The notes under the pieces were generated by a model that was not told the DNA's origin, searched no databases, and saw only the letters and a list, made by a program, of their open reading frames with translations. A DNA stretch of 64,000 nt. Origin: Actinopolyspora biskrensis (lineage in GTDB: Bacteria > Actinomycetota > Actinomycetes > Mycobacteriales > Pseudonocardiaceae). The stretch covers positions 1,240,001 to 1,304,000 of the forward strand of contig NZ_JACBYW010000001.1 of NCBI RefSeq assembly GCF_013408175.1, read 5' to 3'. The position numbers were made by a program, and so were the translations under genes. Positions 50,625 to 60,033 of the stretch are shown one piece after another; the stretch's first letter is position 1, and every line of letters starts with the position of its first letter.

Positions 50625-51767
50625 CTAGCTCAGTTCGCGGACGAACAGTCCCGACACGGCCTTGGGGTCGAACCACGTCGATTTCGGGGGCATCACCGCT
50701 CCGGCATCGGAGACCGCCATGACCTGTTCGACGCTGGGCGGGTGCGGTACGAAGCACACGGCGTTGCGCGCCGCGCACCAGCATTTCGTGCTCGCCGAGT
50801 CGGGTGGTTGTTCCTCGACCGGACCGACGAGCCGGCTCACCGGGGGCAGCAGTTGCTCGTCCAGCAGTACGGCGTCCAACGTGGCCCGGACCGGCGCGTC
50901 GCCGCGAGGAGGGTGCAGCCACACTCGGAAGCACTGGTCGTGCAACCGCAGCAGCACCATCCCCGGTGCCGGATTGTTCGGGGCGTCGGTGGGGCACTCC
51001 TCGATCTGCGCGGTCGCGGGCTGGGCCGCCAACGTCCGCAGCACTTCGGTGGTGGAGTGGTTCCGCGGTCCGGGCAGACAGCGGTGGTATCCGAGCACCC
51101 GCATCTGGCTGCTCGGGAACAGCGCTGCCAGGGTGAACGCTCGGGTCTCGTCCCCGGGGCGGCCGTGGGTCCGCGCGTCGCGCTCGGCCACTGCCATCCT
51201 GTGGTGCCCGTCGGCTATGTACAGCGACTCCACGCTGCCGAGTTCCTCGCCGAGCACCCGCGAGAGCTCTGCGTCCCTGCGTATCCACACACTGTGCTCG
51301 ACGTCGCCCACCGAGCGCGCCCGCACGTCGGGAGGCTGCTCGGTCACTCCCTCGAGCAGGGTGTCGAGAGCGGGGCGGTCCGGGTACGTGAGTATCACCG
51401 GCATCTGTTCGGCACCGCCCGCCTCGGTGAGTTCCGCGATCCGCCGTTCCCTGTCGGGGTGAGTGGCCTCGTGCCGTCTGATGAGGCCGTTCCTGTAGTC
51501 GTCGAGCGAGGCCTCGAGCACGACACCCGTTTGCTGGTGCCGTCCCGTGCGCAGCCGGTACACGATTACCGCGGGAAGCATGGGGCGTGTGTACCCGCCG
51601 GTGTCCAGCAGCCGTCTCACGCGGGCGGGGTCCATGGAACCGTCCAGCGACTCGACTCGTTGCTGGTTGACGACCAGCACGCGGGGAGAACGTACGGTCA
51701 CCCCGCCGGTGGTGGTGTGTCCGCGCTCGGTTTCGGTGGCTGTGCGCTGCTTCTGCGGGATCTTCAT
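50625..51767 (-). CDS. DUF1015-family protein
   Basis: This 380-residue protein belongs to DUF1015 (YP_DUF1015-like): LYIADGHHRMAVAE with two His and LGYHRCLPGPRN are the family's conserved parts. The activity is not established, but genes of this family recur next to serA. Its start overlaps the SerA-like stop by 4 bases (51764-51767), and the C-terminus ends at 50625. Confidence 0.82.
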   Translation of the reverse strand: MKIPQKQRTATETERGHTTTGGVTVRSPRVLVVNQQRVESLDGSMDPARVRRLLDTGGYTRPMLPAVIVYRLRTGRHQQTGVVLEASLDDYRNGLIRRHEATHPDRERRIAELTEAGGAEQMPVILTYPDRPALDTLLEGVTEQPPDVRARSVGDVEHSVWIRRDAELSRVLGEELGSVESLYIADGHHRMAVAERDARTHGRPGDETRAFTLAALFPSSQMRVLGYHRCLPGPRNHSTTEVLRTLAAQPATAQIEECPTDAPNNPAPGMVLLRLHDQCFRVWLHPPRGDAPVRATLDAVLLDEQLLPPVSRLVGPVEEQPPDSASTKCWCAARNAVCFVPHPPSVEQVMAVSDAGAVMPPKSTWFDPKAVSGLFVRELS

Positions 51768-52789
51768 GAGGCACCGCCGGAAGGGGCCGGCGTGGTGACC
51801 CGCGTTGGTTGTCCCGTCAGCAGGGTGTCCTCGTTGACGCAGTGCAGCACCGTTCCCGCGTCGAAGGCGTCGATCATGCGCACGACCTCGGAGGCAACGG
51901 CCTGCTGTGCCTGCTCGGTCGAGGCCCCGATGTGGTGGGTCCCGTACACGTTGGGGTGCCCGGCCAGGGGGGAGTCGATGCTTCCCGCGGAGGCTTCCGG
52001 CTCGGCGGTGAACACGTCGATTCCGGCTCGCACGCCCTTGGTCTCCATCGCCTCGATCAGCGCGTCCTCGTCGACGAGCTCCCCGCGGGAGGTGTTCAGA
52101 ATGATCGCTCCCGGAGGTACCTGGGCGAGCAGATCGCGGTCGACCAGGTTCCGGGTGGTCTCGGTGAGTGGCAGGTGCAGGGAGAGCACGTCGCAGGTGC
52201 GGGCGAGCTCGTCGAGGTTGCGGACGAACTCGACTCCGATGGCGCTGGCCCGGTCGCTTGCCGGCTGTCCGCGTTCGGGGTTCTCGATCGCGTGAACGTG
52301 CGTGCCGAAGGCCGCGGCTCGTGCGGCGAACTCCAGGCCGATCCCGCCGAGTCCGAGCACTCCGACCCTGCGCCCGTGAATTCCGCGTGCCCGGGAGTAG
52401 CGGCGCTTGTCCCAGCGCCCCGCACGCAGATCGGCGACGTTGTCGGCGATCTGCCGGTCCAACGCCAGCAGCAGGGCGAACGCGAGCTCGGCCACGGCTG
52501 TCGCGTTCCGTCCCGGAACGTTGCAGACGTGGACGCCGTTCCGGGACGCCGCGGCGCGGTCGATCGTGTTCGTGCCGGACCCCGCGCGGATCACCAGGCG
52601 CAACGTGTCGGTGTTGTCCAGCACGGCAGCGGGAACCCTGGTGCTGCGTACGACGAGGACCTCACATCCGGACAGCGCTTCGGAAAGTTGTTCGGATCCG
52701 GTGTCCGGTCGGTAGAAGCACTCGTTTCCCAGCTCGGTGAGCTCGGTCAGGGAGGCTTCGGGGAAGGTGTCCGCGACAAGAATCCTCAT
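51764..52789 (-). CDS. D-3-phosphoglycerate-dehydrogenase-like 2-hydroxyacid dehydrogenase
   Basis: This 341-residue D-2-hydroxyacid dehydrogenase has the Rossmann motif GVLGLGGIGLEFA, catalytic Arg in RAGSGTNTID, Glu region in LNTSRGELVDEDAL and His in HHIGASTEQA. It fits the N- and middle domains of SerA without a long regulatory domain. It would oxidise 3-phosphoglycerate or a similar acid. ATG at 52789. A pair of repeats that may be its operator lies 110-140 bases upstream. Confidence 0.85.
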   Translation of the reverse strand: MRILVADTFPEASLTELTELGNECFYRPDTGSEQLSEALSGCEVLVVRSTRVPAAVLDNTDTLRLVIRAGSGTNTIDRAAASRNGVHVCNVPGRNATAVAELAFALLLALDRQIADNVADLRAGRWDKRRYSRARGIHGRRVGVLGLGGIGLEFAARAAAFGTHVHAIENPERGQPASDRASAIGVEFVRNLDELARTCDVLSLHLPLTETTRNLVDRDLLAQVPPGAIILNTSRGELVDEDALIEAMETKGVRAGIDVFTAEPEASAGSIDSPLAGHPNVYGTHHIGASTEQAQQAVASEVVRMIDAFDAGTVLHCVNEDTLLTGQPTRVTTPAPSGGAS

Positions 52790-53273
52790 CGACTGCTCCC
52801 TTGCGAATCGGCGGAGTCTCCCGAGTGCTTCCGCCGGAGTACCCCGACGAACGACTCGGTACTCCGACCTCGGCGGGTGCGCGACCACGACAATAATGTT
52901 GCTTATTACGCACAGTATTGCTTATAACGCAATGTTGGATGTGCTGTCGGGGAACGTCAACACCCGGACCGCGACTCGGGCCCCGAACTCGCTCGACCGC
53001 ATGAACATCACCCGGCCTCCGGGGGAGTCATCGGAAGAACGAGCCGTCCCTTCGGAGCGGGGAGCCGCGGAGCGATTTCCCCTTTCGGGGGCACGTGGCC
53101 CCGGGGAGGGACGAGTCCCGCTGTGGGAGGAGGGCGTTACCGGGGGAGTCGTCGGTGGGACCACGCGGGCGCAGCGAACGGACGGCGAACGGTGCCGTCG
53201 CGCGAGCGGGTGCGGGAGCCTCCAGGGGGGAGCACCACCGGGGAGGCTCCCGAAGCGGTGGTGGGGCCGCCGA
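52790..53273. other. Intergenic region, no gene supported
   Basis: These 484 bases separate the SerA-like gene from the GGCT-like gene, which runs in the same direction. They contain the repeat pair at 52899-52931. No coding motif is visible in any frame. Confidence 0.5.
52899..52931. promoter_or_regulatory. Paired operator-like repeats upstream of the SerA-like gene
   Basis: Two near-identical 14-mers, TTGCTTATTACGCA (52899-52912) and TTGCTTATAACGCA (52918-52931), differ at one base and start 19 bases apart. The second lies in an imperfect palindrome ATTGC-N7-GCAAT. This AT-rich spot in a GC-rich genome looks like a regulator site. Confidence 0.6.
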
Positions 53274-54023
53274 TTACGGGGAGCCCGGTTCCCCCACGAT
53301 CTCGGTGCAGGAGAGTCCGTCGGTCGTGGCGGGGTCGCCGCTCAACGCGAGCGCTTCCCGCTGGCCGAGCTCGGCGCAGCGGACCGGCTCGCCGCCGACG
53401 AGCAGCGGAGCCAGCTCGCGTCCGGCGGCCGTGTAGGCGAGCAGCCGCCGCGGCGTGGTGCCGTCGTCCAGTCGGACGTTGCGGGAGTCGGTCAGCCGTA
53501 CGAGTCGGTAGCGCTTGCCGCGGCCCTCGCAGCGATCCAGCACACGTCGTTGCGCGGGGGTGGCGTACCAGACGGCGTGCTGCTCGGTCGCTCCGGGCGC
53601 CGCGGCCAGCACGGCGGGACGCTGCCCGTCGCGGGGGCGCAGTCCCGAGGACCACACGGCGGAGAGATCCGTGCAGTGCGCGCGGAGGACGACTGCCGGT
53701 CCCGTAAGGCCGAGACTGGTGCGCAACCAGCCGATCTTCTCGGGGCAGGCGTTCGAGCCGTAGGCGAGCACCGGGCGACGCCGGTCGAGCGGGGCGGCTC
53801 CTTGCTCCACGAGCCAGCGGTCGAGGCAGGGATGTGACCCCGTTCCGGTCCGTACGCGCCATCCGGAGGGGGCGGTTTCGTCCGGCAGGACCGGGTAGCC
53901 GACTCCGTCGACGTGCACGAAGGAGCAGTCCGGTCGAGCTCCGGGATAGGGGTCCTCGGGGTATTCGGTTTCGTCGAACGGCTCCCGTTCGGGGGAGCGC
54001 GTCCGCGGTGATGAAACGGGCAT
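53274..54023 (-). CDS. Gamma-glutamylcyclotransferase-fold-like protein
   Basis: This 249-residue protein has VLAYGSNACPEKIGWLR, resembling the YGSN loop of GGCT/AIG2-like folds, followed by LRAHCTDLSAVWSSGLRPRD and a second part with TPAQRRVLDRCEG. GGCT enzymes cyclise gamma-glutamyl amines; the active-site Glu cannot be named here, so catalysis is unproven. The first 60 residues are hydrophilic. ATG at 54023; an upstream start (54047) is possible. Confidence 0.6.
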   Translation of the reverse strand: MPVSSPRTRSPEREPFDETEYPEDPYPGARPDCSFVHVDGVGYPVLPDETAPSGWRVRTGTGSHPCLDRWLVEQGAAPLDRRRPVLAYGSNACPEKIGWLRTSLGLTGPAVVLRAHCTDLSAVWSSGLRPRDGQRPAVLAAAPGATEQHAVWYATPAQRRVLDRCEGRGKRYRLVRLTDSRNVRLDDGTTPRRLLAYTAAGRELAPLLVGGEPVRCAELGQREALALSGDPATTDGLSCTEIVGEPGSP

Positions 54024-54184
54024 CGGTTGCCCACGTCTACCCGACAACGCCGGAACACGCCGCGATCCCCGTCACATTTCGGTGAGTGAGCGATGTGAGT
54101 TTCTTCCGTCCAGGCTCCGTCCGGGGGAACGGCGGCAAGGCGCGTGGAGGAACAGGACCCGCGGCAGGGGTGTCGGAGACGAAA

Positions 54185-54215
54185 GCGGTGGCCGCTCACC
54201 AGGAGCGGCCACCGC
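54185..54215 (-). terminator. Terminator of the cold-shock gene
   Basis: A perfect 13-bp stem (54185-54197 with 54203-54215, arm GCGGTGGCCGCTC) with a 5-nt loop lies 27 bases after the cold-shock stop codon. Confidence 0.85.
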
Positions 54216-54241
54216 GTATCACATTCGACAGGTGAGTCGCC

Positions 54242-54445
54242 TCAGAGGGCACGCACGGTGTCCGCCTGCGGGCCCTTGGAGCCCTGGCTGACCGTGTACT
54301 CGACCTGCTGGGCCTCGTCCAGCGTACGGAAGCCGGGGGCGTCGATCGCCGAGTAGTGGACGAAGACGTCAGGACCGCCGTCGTCCGGGGCGATGAAGCC
54401 GAAGCCCTTTTCCGAACTGAACCACTTAACGGTGCCCTGCGGCAT
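54242..54445 (-). CDS. cspA: Cold-shock protein (CspA family)
   Basis: This 67-residue OB-fold protein binds single-stranded RNA/DNA as a chaperone. The RNP motifs KGFGFIAPD and DVFVHYSAI are intact, and the protein starts [18 protein letters not shown] as is usual. The 5' side is AT-richer and unoccupied for about 300 bases, consistent with a regulated leader. ATG at 54445 with GGAG upstream. Confidence 0.96.
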   Translation of the reverse strand: MPQGTVKWFSSEKGFGFIAPDDGGPDVFVHYSAIDAPGFRTLDEAQQVEYTVSQGSKGPQADTVRAL

Positions 54446-54744
54446 GGCTGTCTCCTTACGAGAGCTGATTTAGGTCACCGGTGACCGGTCCTTGCACGGT
54501 CACCCTTGGTCGCGGATCTCAGACGGCGCCTACTCCAGCTACACCAAAGACAGCGGCTCGCCCGCACCAACTATCTGCGAGCGTGCGCGAACACGACTCC
54601 AGAAAAACGACCAAGACCCATCCTACACACCTACTCGCTCGGATGCAGCAACCGTGGGCGGAAAGATCAAACAGCCGGATGCCGGTGGATCGTGCACAGT
54701 GATTGACGACAGGTGCCCGCGATCTCGCTGGAGGTGCCACGCTC
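54446..54744. other. Divergent region between cspA and the ABC-2-like gene
   Basis: About 300 bases with no supported gene; part is presumably the cspA 5' leader. I found no tRNA-like structure. Confidence 0.45.
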
Positions 54745-55854
54745 GTGAGCGAACCGGAGGAAGACCGCGGACAGCGCGGGCAACACGGTGGTGTCGACGG
54801 GCGTTCCGGTCGGATGGGGCGGTTGCTCGCCGAAGTGCGGGATGCGGTCTCGGTCCGCACGTTGCTGTTGATCGTCGGCGTGTTGCTGCTGCAGCTGGGA
54901 TTCATCCTGTCCTACGTGGGAGCCTTCCACGATCCTTCCCCTCATCGGTTGCCGGTACGCGTGGTCGGGCCGCAGGGGGCGGCGGAACGCATGGCCGACA
55001 GACTCGACGAACTCCCCGATCGGCCGCTGCGCGCGAGTGCGGCGCACAGCGAGCCCGCGGCGCGAGCGGAACTCACCGAGGGCGGGACCGCGGCCGTGTT
55101 CGTGCTGCGCCCCGCCGAGCAGCGGGACCGGTTGCTGGTGGCCACGGCCGGCGGTTCGGCGAAGGCGGGCGCGATCGAGGAAGTCCTGCGCCAGGTCCAG
55201 GCGAGCAGGCAGCGGGGGCTGGCCGTCGACGACGTGGTTCCCGTCCAGGAGGGCGACTCCCGCGGGCTGACCGGTTTCTACCTGGTTGTCGGGTGGACCG
55301 TCGGCGGTTATCTGGTGGCGTCGCTGCTGGGGGTCGCCCGCGGTGCTCGCCCGGCGAACCCGGGTCGTGCGGTGATCCGGCTCGTGTCCGTGCTGGTGTA
55401 CGCCATCGTCTCGGGGGTGGGCGGTGCGGTCGTGGTCGGCCCGTTGCTGGGGGCGCTGACCGGTCACCTGCTCGAGCTGTGGTGGCTCGGTGCGCTGCTG
55501 GTTCTCGCGGCCGCCACGGTGACGATGGCCTTCCAGGTGCTTTTCGGGGTGCTGGGCATAGGACTGACGGTGCTGCTCTTCGTCGTGCTCGGGAACCCCA
55601 GCGCCGGGGGCGCCTACGCGCCGGAGCTGCTGCCGGGGTTCTGGCGCGCGATCAGCGCGGCGCTGCCGAACGGGGCCGGTACCGACGCGGTCCGCAACAT
55701 CGTTTACTTCGGGGCGCACGGCATCGCCGTCGACGTGCTGGTCATCGCCGCCTACGCGCTGGGAGGGGCCGTCGTGGCGCTGATCGGCGCTGTGGTGCGT
55801 GGACGTCGTGCCTCCGCGGACTCTGCGGGGAGCGACGCCGAGCGCCCCTCGTGA
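54745..55854 (+). CDS. ABC-2-type/YhgE-like multipass membrane protein
   Basis: This 369-residue protein has one N-terminal membrane helix (about 35-58), an extracellular region of about 130 residues, and five or six helices at the C-terminus with LPNGAGTDAVRNIVYF, a motif seen in YhgE/Pip and ABC-2 permeases. It may move a cell-envelope compound or act as a type VII-linked exporter helper; no ATPase gene is adjacent. GTG 54745 chosen for GGAGG 10 bases upstream. Confidence 0.75.
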   Translation: MSEPEEDRGQRGQHGGVDGRSGRMGRLLAEVRDAVSVRTLLLIVGVLLLQLGFILSYVGAFHDPSPHRLPVRVVGPQGAAERMADRLDELPDRPLRASAAHSEPAARAELTEGGTAAVFVLRPAEQRDRLLVATAGGSAKAGAIEEVLRQVQASRQRGLAVDDVVPVQEGDSRGLTGFYLVVGWTVGGYLVASLLGVARGARPANPGRAVIRLVSVLVYAIVSGVGGAVVVGPLLGALTGHLLELWWLGALLVLAAATVTMAFQVLFGVLGIGLTVLLFVVLGNPSAGGAYAPELLPGFWRAISAALPNGAGTDAVRNIVYFGAHGIAVDVLVIAAYALGGAVVALIGAVVRGRRASADSAGSDAERPS

Positions 55855-55884
55855 TCCGTCTCCGGGCGGGCAGCGAGGTGCCGC

Positions 55885-56907
55885 TCAGCTCGTGGTGTAG
55901 TGCAGGACTCCGTCGACTCGCTCACTGGTCAGCCGTTTCCGGTGGACCAGCAGTTCGAGATGGGCCGAGGTCTCCAGCACCGCCAGCGCCCGGTTGAAGG
56001 GGTCGAGTTCGTCGAGGACGCGTTCACGCCGGGTCCAGGTCAGGGCGCGGGCGGCTTCGTGGGCCGTGCCCGCTCCCCGGGCCACGGTAGCGGCCATGGT
56101 GTCGAGTCTGTGCTCGTGATGGGTGAGCAGTTCGTCCACCCGGGAGTGAACGCCGTCCCGGACGGGCCCGTGCGCGGGCAACATCCGGGCGTCCGGAAAC
56201 GCACGGATCGTGCGCAGTGATTCGAGGTAGTCCCGCAGCGGGAGCTCGCCGGGGGCCTGTTCGAGGCCGACGGACGGTGTGATGCTCGGCAACACGTGGT
56301 CCCCGGTGAACATCAGCCCGTCGGTCTCGTCGAGGAACACCACGTGACCCCGCGTGTGCCCGGGGGTGCGCACCACCCGGAGAGTGCGGTCGGCGAGCTC
56401 GATCCCGCCGTGTTCGGTGAGCCATTCGTCGGGGGTCTGCCAGTGTTGTTCGTGAGGTGGCGGCTGGCGGGCGAGTTCGGTGTCCAGCGCCCGCAGCACC
56501 GGTTCCGCCCCGCACTCGGCAAGTTCCGCGCGCTGCTTTCCCATCGGGACGCTGTCGGGTGCGGTGAGGCGCAGCAGGTTGGGGTGCTCCCCGGCTCCGA
56601 GGGCGACCCGGCAGCCGACTTCCTCGCGCAGCGCGACGGCCTGGGTGTAGTGGTCCCGGTGCACGTGGGTGACGAGCACGCGGTCCACGTCGCGGAGTCC
56701 GACCCCCAGACTGTCCAGCGCCTCGGCCAGCCGCTCCCGTGACTCGGCGAGGGCCCAGCCGCCGTCGATCAGCGTGATGGAGGAGGCGTTGCGGATCGCG
56801 TACACATTGACCGCGCGCAAACCGTCACCGGGCATGGGCAGCGGTATCCGGTGCACTCCCGGCGCGACTTCGTGTGCTCCCGGTTCCGTCCATTCCGTAC
56901 TCGACAC
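55885..56907 (-). CDS. Metallo-beta-lactamase-fold hydrolase
   Basis: This 340-residue protein has the MBL metal motif THVHRDH, later a metal His in TPGHTRGHVVFL, an Asp in FTGDHVLP, and His in LPAHGPV, so both metal sites are intact. The C-terminal 90 residues form a winged-helix-like extension seen in LACTB2-type hydrolases, so a hydrolase acting on thioesters or RNA is possible. GTG 56907 chosen for GGAGG 5 bases upstream. A TetR-like operator lies 36-53 bases upstream. Confidence 0.9.
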   Translation of the reverse strand: MSSTEWTEPGAHEVAPGVHRIPLPMPGDGLRAVNVYAIRNASSITLIDGGWALAESRERLAEALDSLGVGLRDVDRVLVTHVHRDHYTQAVALREEVGCRVALGAGEHPNLLRLTAPDSVPMGKQRAELAECGAEPVLRALDTELARQPPPHEQHWQTPDEWLTEHGGIELADRTLRVVRTPGHTRGHVVFLDETDGLMFTGDHVLPSITPSVGLEQAPGELPLRDYLESLRTIRAFPDARMLPAHGPVRDGVHSRVDELLTHHEHRLDTMAATVARGAGTAHEAARALTWTRRERVLDELDPFNRALAVLETSAHLELLVHRKRLTSERVDGVLHYTTS

Positions 56908-56942
56908 GGTCACCTCCACGACGCGAGCGGTGAACGGCAGGC

Positions 56943-56960
56943 ATACCATACGGTCGGTAT
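56943..56960. promoter_or_regulatory. TetR-type operator candidate
   Basis: ATACC-N8-GGTAT (56943-56960, right part GGTCGGTAT) resembles TetR-family operators of the ATACCGACC/GGTCGGTAT type. It sits just upstream of the hydrolase gene in the divergent region with merR. No TetR gene is in the window. Confidence 0.5.
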
Positions 56961-57174
56961 ACGATCGACGTCGTGCGACGCACGTCACCACGTTCGCTCG
57001 TCCCCGCACGGAGACGCGGGGTGGCGGGGGATTCCCGGAAGGGGTCGAGTCGCCCGCCCGCTCTCGAAGGCCCTGCGAGCACCACGAATACCCTGAGGTG
57101 ACAATCAATGGTCGGCACCGAGCCCCGTGGGGCGGGTCGGCACGGTACCCGGCGGACAGGGAAGGGGCGCGGCT

Positions 57175-57543
57175 GTGTCCGGACATGTGCAGATCGGTGA
57201 GGTCGCCGAGCGCACCGGCCTGTCGTTGCGCACGATTCGGTACTACGAGGAGGTCGGTCTGGTGGTGCCGAGCGCGCGTAGCCAGGGCGGGTTCCGGTTG
57301 TACACCGAGCCGGACATCGAACGGTTGCTGGTGATCATGCGGATGAAGCCGCTGGGGTTCCAGCTGGAGGAGATGCGGGAGCTGGTGGAGTTGCTCGACG
57401 CCTCGGCCGGGGAGTTGTCCCGGCAGCAGCGCCACAGGTTGGCGCAGCTGCACGACGAGGTGCAGCAGCGGTGCGAGAAGCTGCGCTCCCGGCTGCGCAC
57501 CGCCGAGGAATTCGCCGCGACACTACGGCAGCGACTCGACTGA
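57175..57543 (+). CDS. MerR-family regulator
   Basis: This 122-residue regulator has the MerR winged helix (QIGEVAERTGLSLRTIRYYE, then VVPSARSQGGFRLYTEPDIE), a coiled-coil dimer helix (LHDEVQQRCEKLRSRLRTAE) and no C-terminal Cys-rich metal domain. Ligand is therefore not a metal by this evidence. GTG 57175, GAAGG 8 bases upstream. It is divergent from the hydrolase gene and may control it. Confidence 0.88.
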   Translation: MSGHVQIGEVAERTGLSLRTIRYYEEVGLVVPSARSQGGFRLYTEPDIERLLVIMRMKPLGFQLEEMRELVELLDASAGELSRQQRHRLAQLHDEVQQRCEKLRSRLRTAEEFAATLRQRLD

Positions 57544-57570
57544 CCGGGGTTTTCCGCTCGGTTCGCCTGG

Positions 57571-57606
57571 CGGTGTGGGTGGGTGGCACGCTCCCCACCC
57601 ACACCG
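57571..57606. terminator. Bidirectional terminator, merR / SulP
   Basis: A perfect 13-bp stem (57571-57583 with 57594-57606, arm CGGTGTGGGTGGG) with a 10-nt loop lies between the convergent stop codons. Confidence 0.8.
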
Positions 57607-57628
57607 ACGGTCCCGTTCGGGGCCGGGC

Positions 57629-59116
57629 TCAGTGTCCCGCGCCCATCCGGCCGGCCAGCGCCTGGTGCCGTTGTTTGCTGGACTCGTTCATGCCCGTGAT
57701 CGAGACGTTGATGCCGCGTTGGTGGTACTTGGTTTCCACGGCATCGAGGGAGGCGACGGTGGAGGCGTCCCAGACGTGGGCCTCGGACAGGTCGATGACC
57801 ACGTTGGCGGGGTCGTTGGCGTAGTCGAACTGGAACACCAGGTCGTTGCTGGAGGCGAAGAACAGCTGCCCGGTCACCCGGTAGATCTTGGTGCTGCCGT
57901 CGGGGTCGAGCACGCTGTCCACGGAGACGAGGTGCGCGACGCGCTGTGCGAACAGGACGGTGGCCAGCACGACGCCGACGACGACGCCGATGGCCAGGTT
58001 GTGGGTCGCCACGGTGACCGCGACGGTCGCCAGCATGACCGCCGTCTCGCTCTTGGGCATCTTGCGCAGCGTCGCGGGGTGGACGCTGTGCCAGTCGAAC
58101 GTCCCGACCGCGACCATGATCATGACCCCGACCAGCGCGGCCATGGGGATCAGGGCGACCACGGGGCCGAGTGCGACCACGAGGATCAGCAGGAACACCC
58201 CGGCCAGGAAGGTGGACAGCCGGGTGCGTGCGCCGCTGGACTTCACGTTGATCATGGTTTGGCCGATCATGGCGCAGCCGCCCATGCCGCCGAAGAAACC
58301 GGTGACGACGTTGGCCAGGCCCTGCCCCCAGGACTCCCGGGTCTTGTTGGAGTGCTCGTCGGTGATGTCGTCGACGAGCTTGGCGGTCATCAACGACTCC
58401 ATGAGTCCGACCAGGGCCATGGCCACCGCGTACGGCCCGATGATCCGCAGCGTCTCGAAGGTCGGCGCGACGTCGGGGATGCCCGGTGTCGGCAGGGTGT
58501 GCGGCAGCTCTCCCTGATCGCCCACCGTGGGCACCGCGATGCCCGCGATCACGGTGACCGCGGTCAGCGCGACGATCGCCACCAGCGGAGCGGGAATCAC
58601 CGTGGTCAGGCGGGGCAGTCCGACCATGACGGCCAGCCCGGCGACGACCAGCGCGTAGACGCTCCAGGGGACGTCTGTCAGGTACGGCAGCTGGGCGGTG
58701 AAGATCAGGATGGCCAGCGCGTTGACGAAGCCGACCATCACGCTGCGCGGCAGGAAGCGCATCAGCCGGGCGACGCCCGACAGACCGAGCAGGACCTGGA
58801 TCACTCCGCCCAGCACGACGGTGGCGACCAGGTAGTCCACCCCGTGCTCACGGGCCACCGGAGCCACTACCAGCGCGATCGCCCCGGTGGCAGCCGAGAT
58901 CATGGCGCGGCGCCCGCCCGCCAACGAGATGGTCACGGCCATGGTGAACGAGGCGAACAACCCCACCCGCGGGTCCACCCCGGCGATGATGGAGAACGAG
59001 ATGGCCTCGGGGATGAGGGCCAGTGCTACGACGAGGCCCCCGAGCACTTCGGTGCGCAGCACGCGAGGCGAGAGCCACCATGGACGGGAACGCGGCAAGA
59101 CGGGTCGCGACATCAT
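57629..59116 (-). CDS. SulP-family anion transporter with STAS domain
   Basis: This 495-residue transporter has about 11-13 membrane helices with the SulP signature (VVALALIPEAISFSIIAGVD, then PRVGLFASF) and a C-terminal STAS domain (about 410-490) with NVVIDLSEAHVWDASTVASL. It imports sulfate or another anion such as bicarbonate. Starts are the two adjacent ATGs at 59116 and 59113. Its neighbours (TSUP, macro) do not define the substrate. Confidence 0.93.
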   Translation of the reverse strand: MMSRPVLPRSRPWWLSPRVLRTEVLGGLVVALALIPEAISFSIIAGVDPRVGLFASFTMAVTISLAGGRRAMISAATGAIALVVAPVAREHGVDYLVATVVLGGVIQVLLGLSGVARLMRFLPRSVMVGFVNALAILIFTAQLPYLTDVPWSVYALVVAGLAVMVGLPRLTTVIPAPLVAIVALTAVTVIAGIAVPTVGDQGELPHTLPTPGIPDVAPTFETLRIIGPYAVAMALVGLMESLMTAKLVDDITDEHSNKTRESWGQGLANVVTGFFGGMGGCAMIGQTMINVKSSGARTRLSTFLAGVFLLILVVALGPVVALIPMAALVGVMIMVAVGTFDWHSVHPATLRKMPKSETAVMLATVAVTVATHNLAIGVVVGVVLATVLFAQRVAHLVSVDSVLDPDGSTKIYRVTGQLFFASSNDLVFQFDYANDPANVVIDLSEAHVWDASTVASLDAVETKYHQRGINVSITGMNESSKQRHQALAGRMGAGH

Positions 59117-59266
59117 CTTCTTTCGTCAGGAACGTGAGTTCGGAAAAAGAGTGCGAAGCGGAGCCACACCAACGGGGCTCACGCGAACACACGGAACTCT
59201 ACCCTCACGTAACGGCAAAGATGAAAAGAATGTGACCTACGTCGACATGTGATTCACGTCGAATCC

Positions 59267-59298
59267 GCCCGGTGCGGGTGGGACCTCCCGCACCGGGC
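59267..59298 (-). terminator. Terminator after the macro-domain gene
   Basis: A perfect 12-bp stem (59267-59278 with 59287-59298, arm GCCCGGTGCGGG) with an 8-nt loop lies downstream of the minus-strand macro-domain gene and upstream of the SulP start. Confidence 0.75.
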
Positions 59299-59412
59299 AC
59301 GTCTCGCCGCTCTCCGATCACGGACTGCTTCCCGGTGCGTCGCCGAGGTTCTGGTTCCGATCCCACCCCGGGCCGTGATCGTGCCCACCGGACGTCGGTG
59401 TCCGGTGGTGGT

Positions 59413-59925
59413 TCAGTCCCGCTCGATCTCGGCGTCGAAGAGCTCCCGGGTCCGTTCGTCGAACAACACGAAACGGACGGTCTCCACCGCCGTCTCGGCG
59501 GCTCGGACCGTGCGTACGGCGATCCCGGCGGCTTCCCCCGCCGGGTAGCCGTACACCCCGGTGGAGATCGCCGGGAAAGCCACGCTCCGGGCACCGAGGG
59601 AGTCGGCCACGCGCAGGGCTTCGCCGTGGCACGAAGCCAGTGAGTTCGAGCGGTCCTCGCCGGGGGAGTACACCGGCCCGACCGTGTGGATCACCCAGCG
59701 GGCCGGTAGCTGCCCTGCCGTGGTGGCCACCGCGGCGCCCACCGGCAGACCATCGGGGTAGTCACCGGCACGCAGTTGTCGGCAGGCGTCGAGGATCTCC
59801 CGCCCGCCACGCCGGTGGATGGCTCCGTCGACACCACCCCCTCCGAGAAGGGTGGAGTTCGCCGCGTTGACCACCGCGTCGACGTGCTGTTCCGTGATGT
59901 CTCCCCGTTCCGCCACGACCTGCAT
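59413..59925 (-). CDS. Macro-domain (O-acetyl-ADP-ribose deacetylase-like) protein
   Basis: This 170-residue MacroD-type protein has VNAANSTLLGGGGVDGAIHR (ADP-ribose loop) and AFPAISTGVYGYP (second loop). Such proteins hydrolyse O-acetyl-ADP-ribose or remove mono-ADP-ribose from acidic residues. ATG at 59925; the upstream ATG is less typical. Confidence 0.94.
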   Translation of the reverse strand: MQVVAERGDITEQHVDAVVNAANSTLLGGGGVDGAIHRRGGREILDACRQLRAGDYPDGLPVGAAVATTAGQLPARWVIHTVGPVYSPGEDRSNSLASCHGEALRVADSLGARSVAFPAISTGVYGYPAGEAAGIAVRTVRAAETAVETVRFVLFDERTRELFDAEIERD

Positions 59926-60033
59926 GCCCCCATTCTGGGACGGCACGGCCACCGGTGCGGCGCGGCGGCCCGCGAGGTCCCGGGTGGCGCTGCCCTCGTT
60001 GCCCCCGGTGGGAACAGTGCGGTCAACCGCTCG

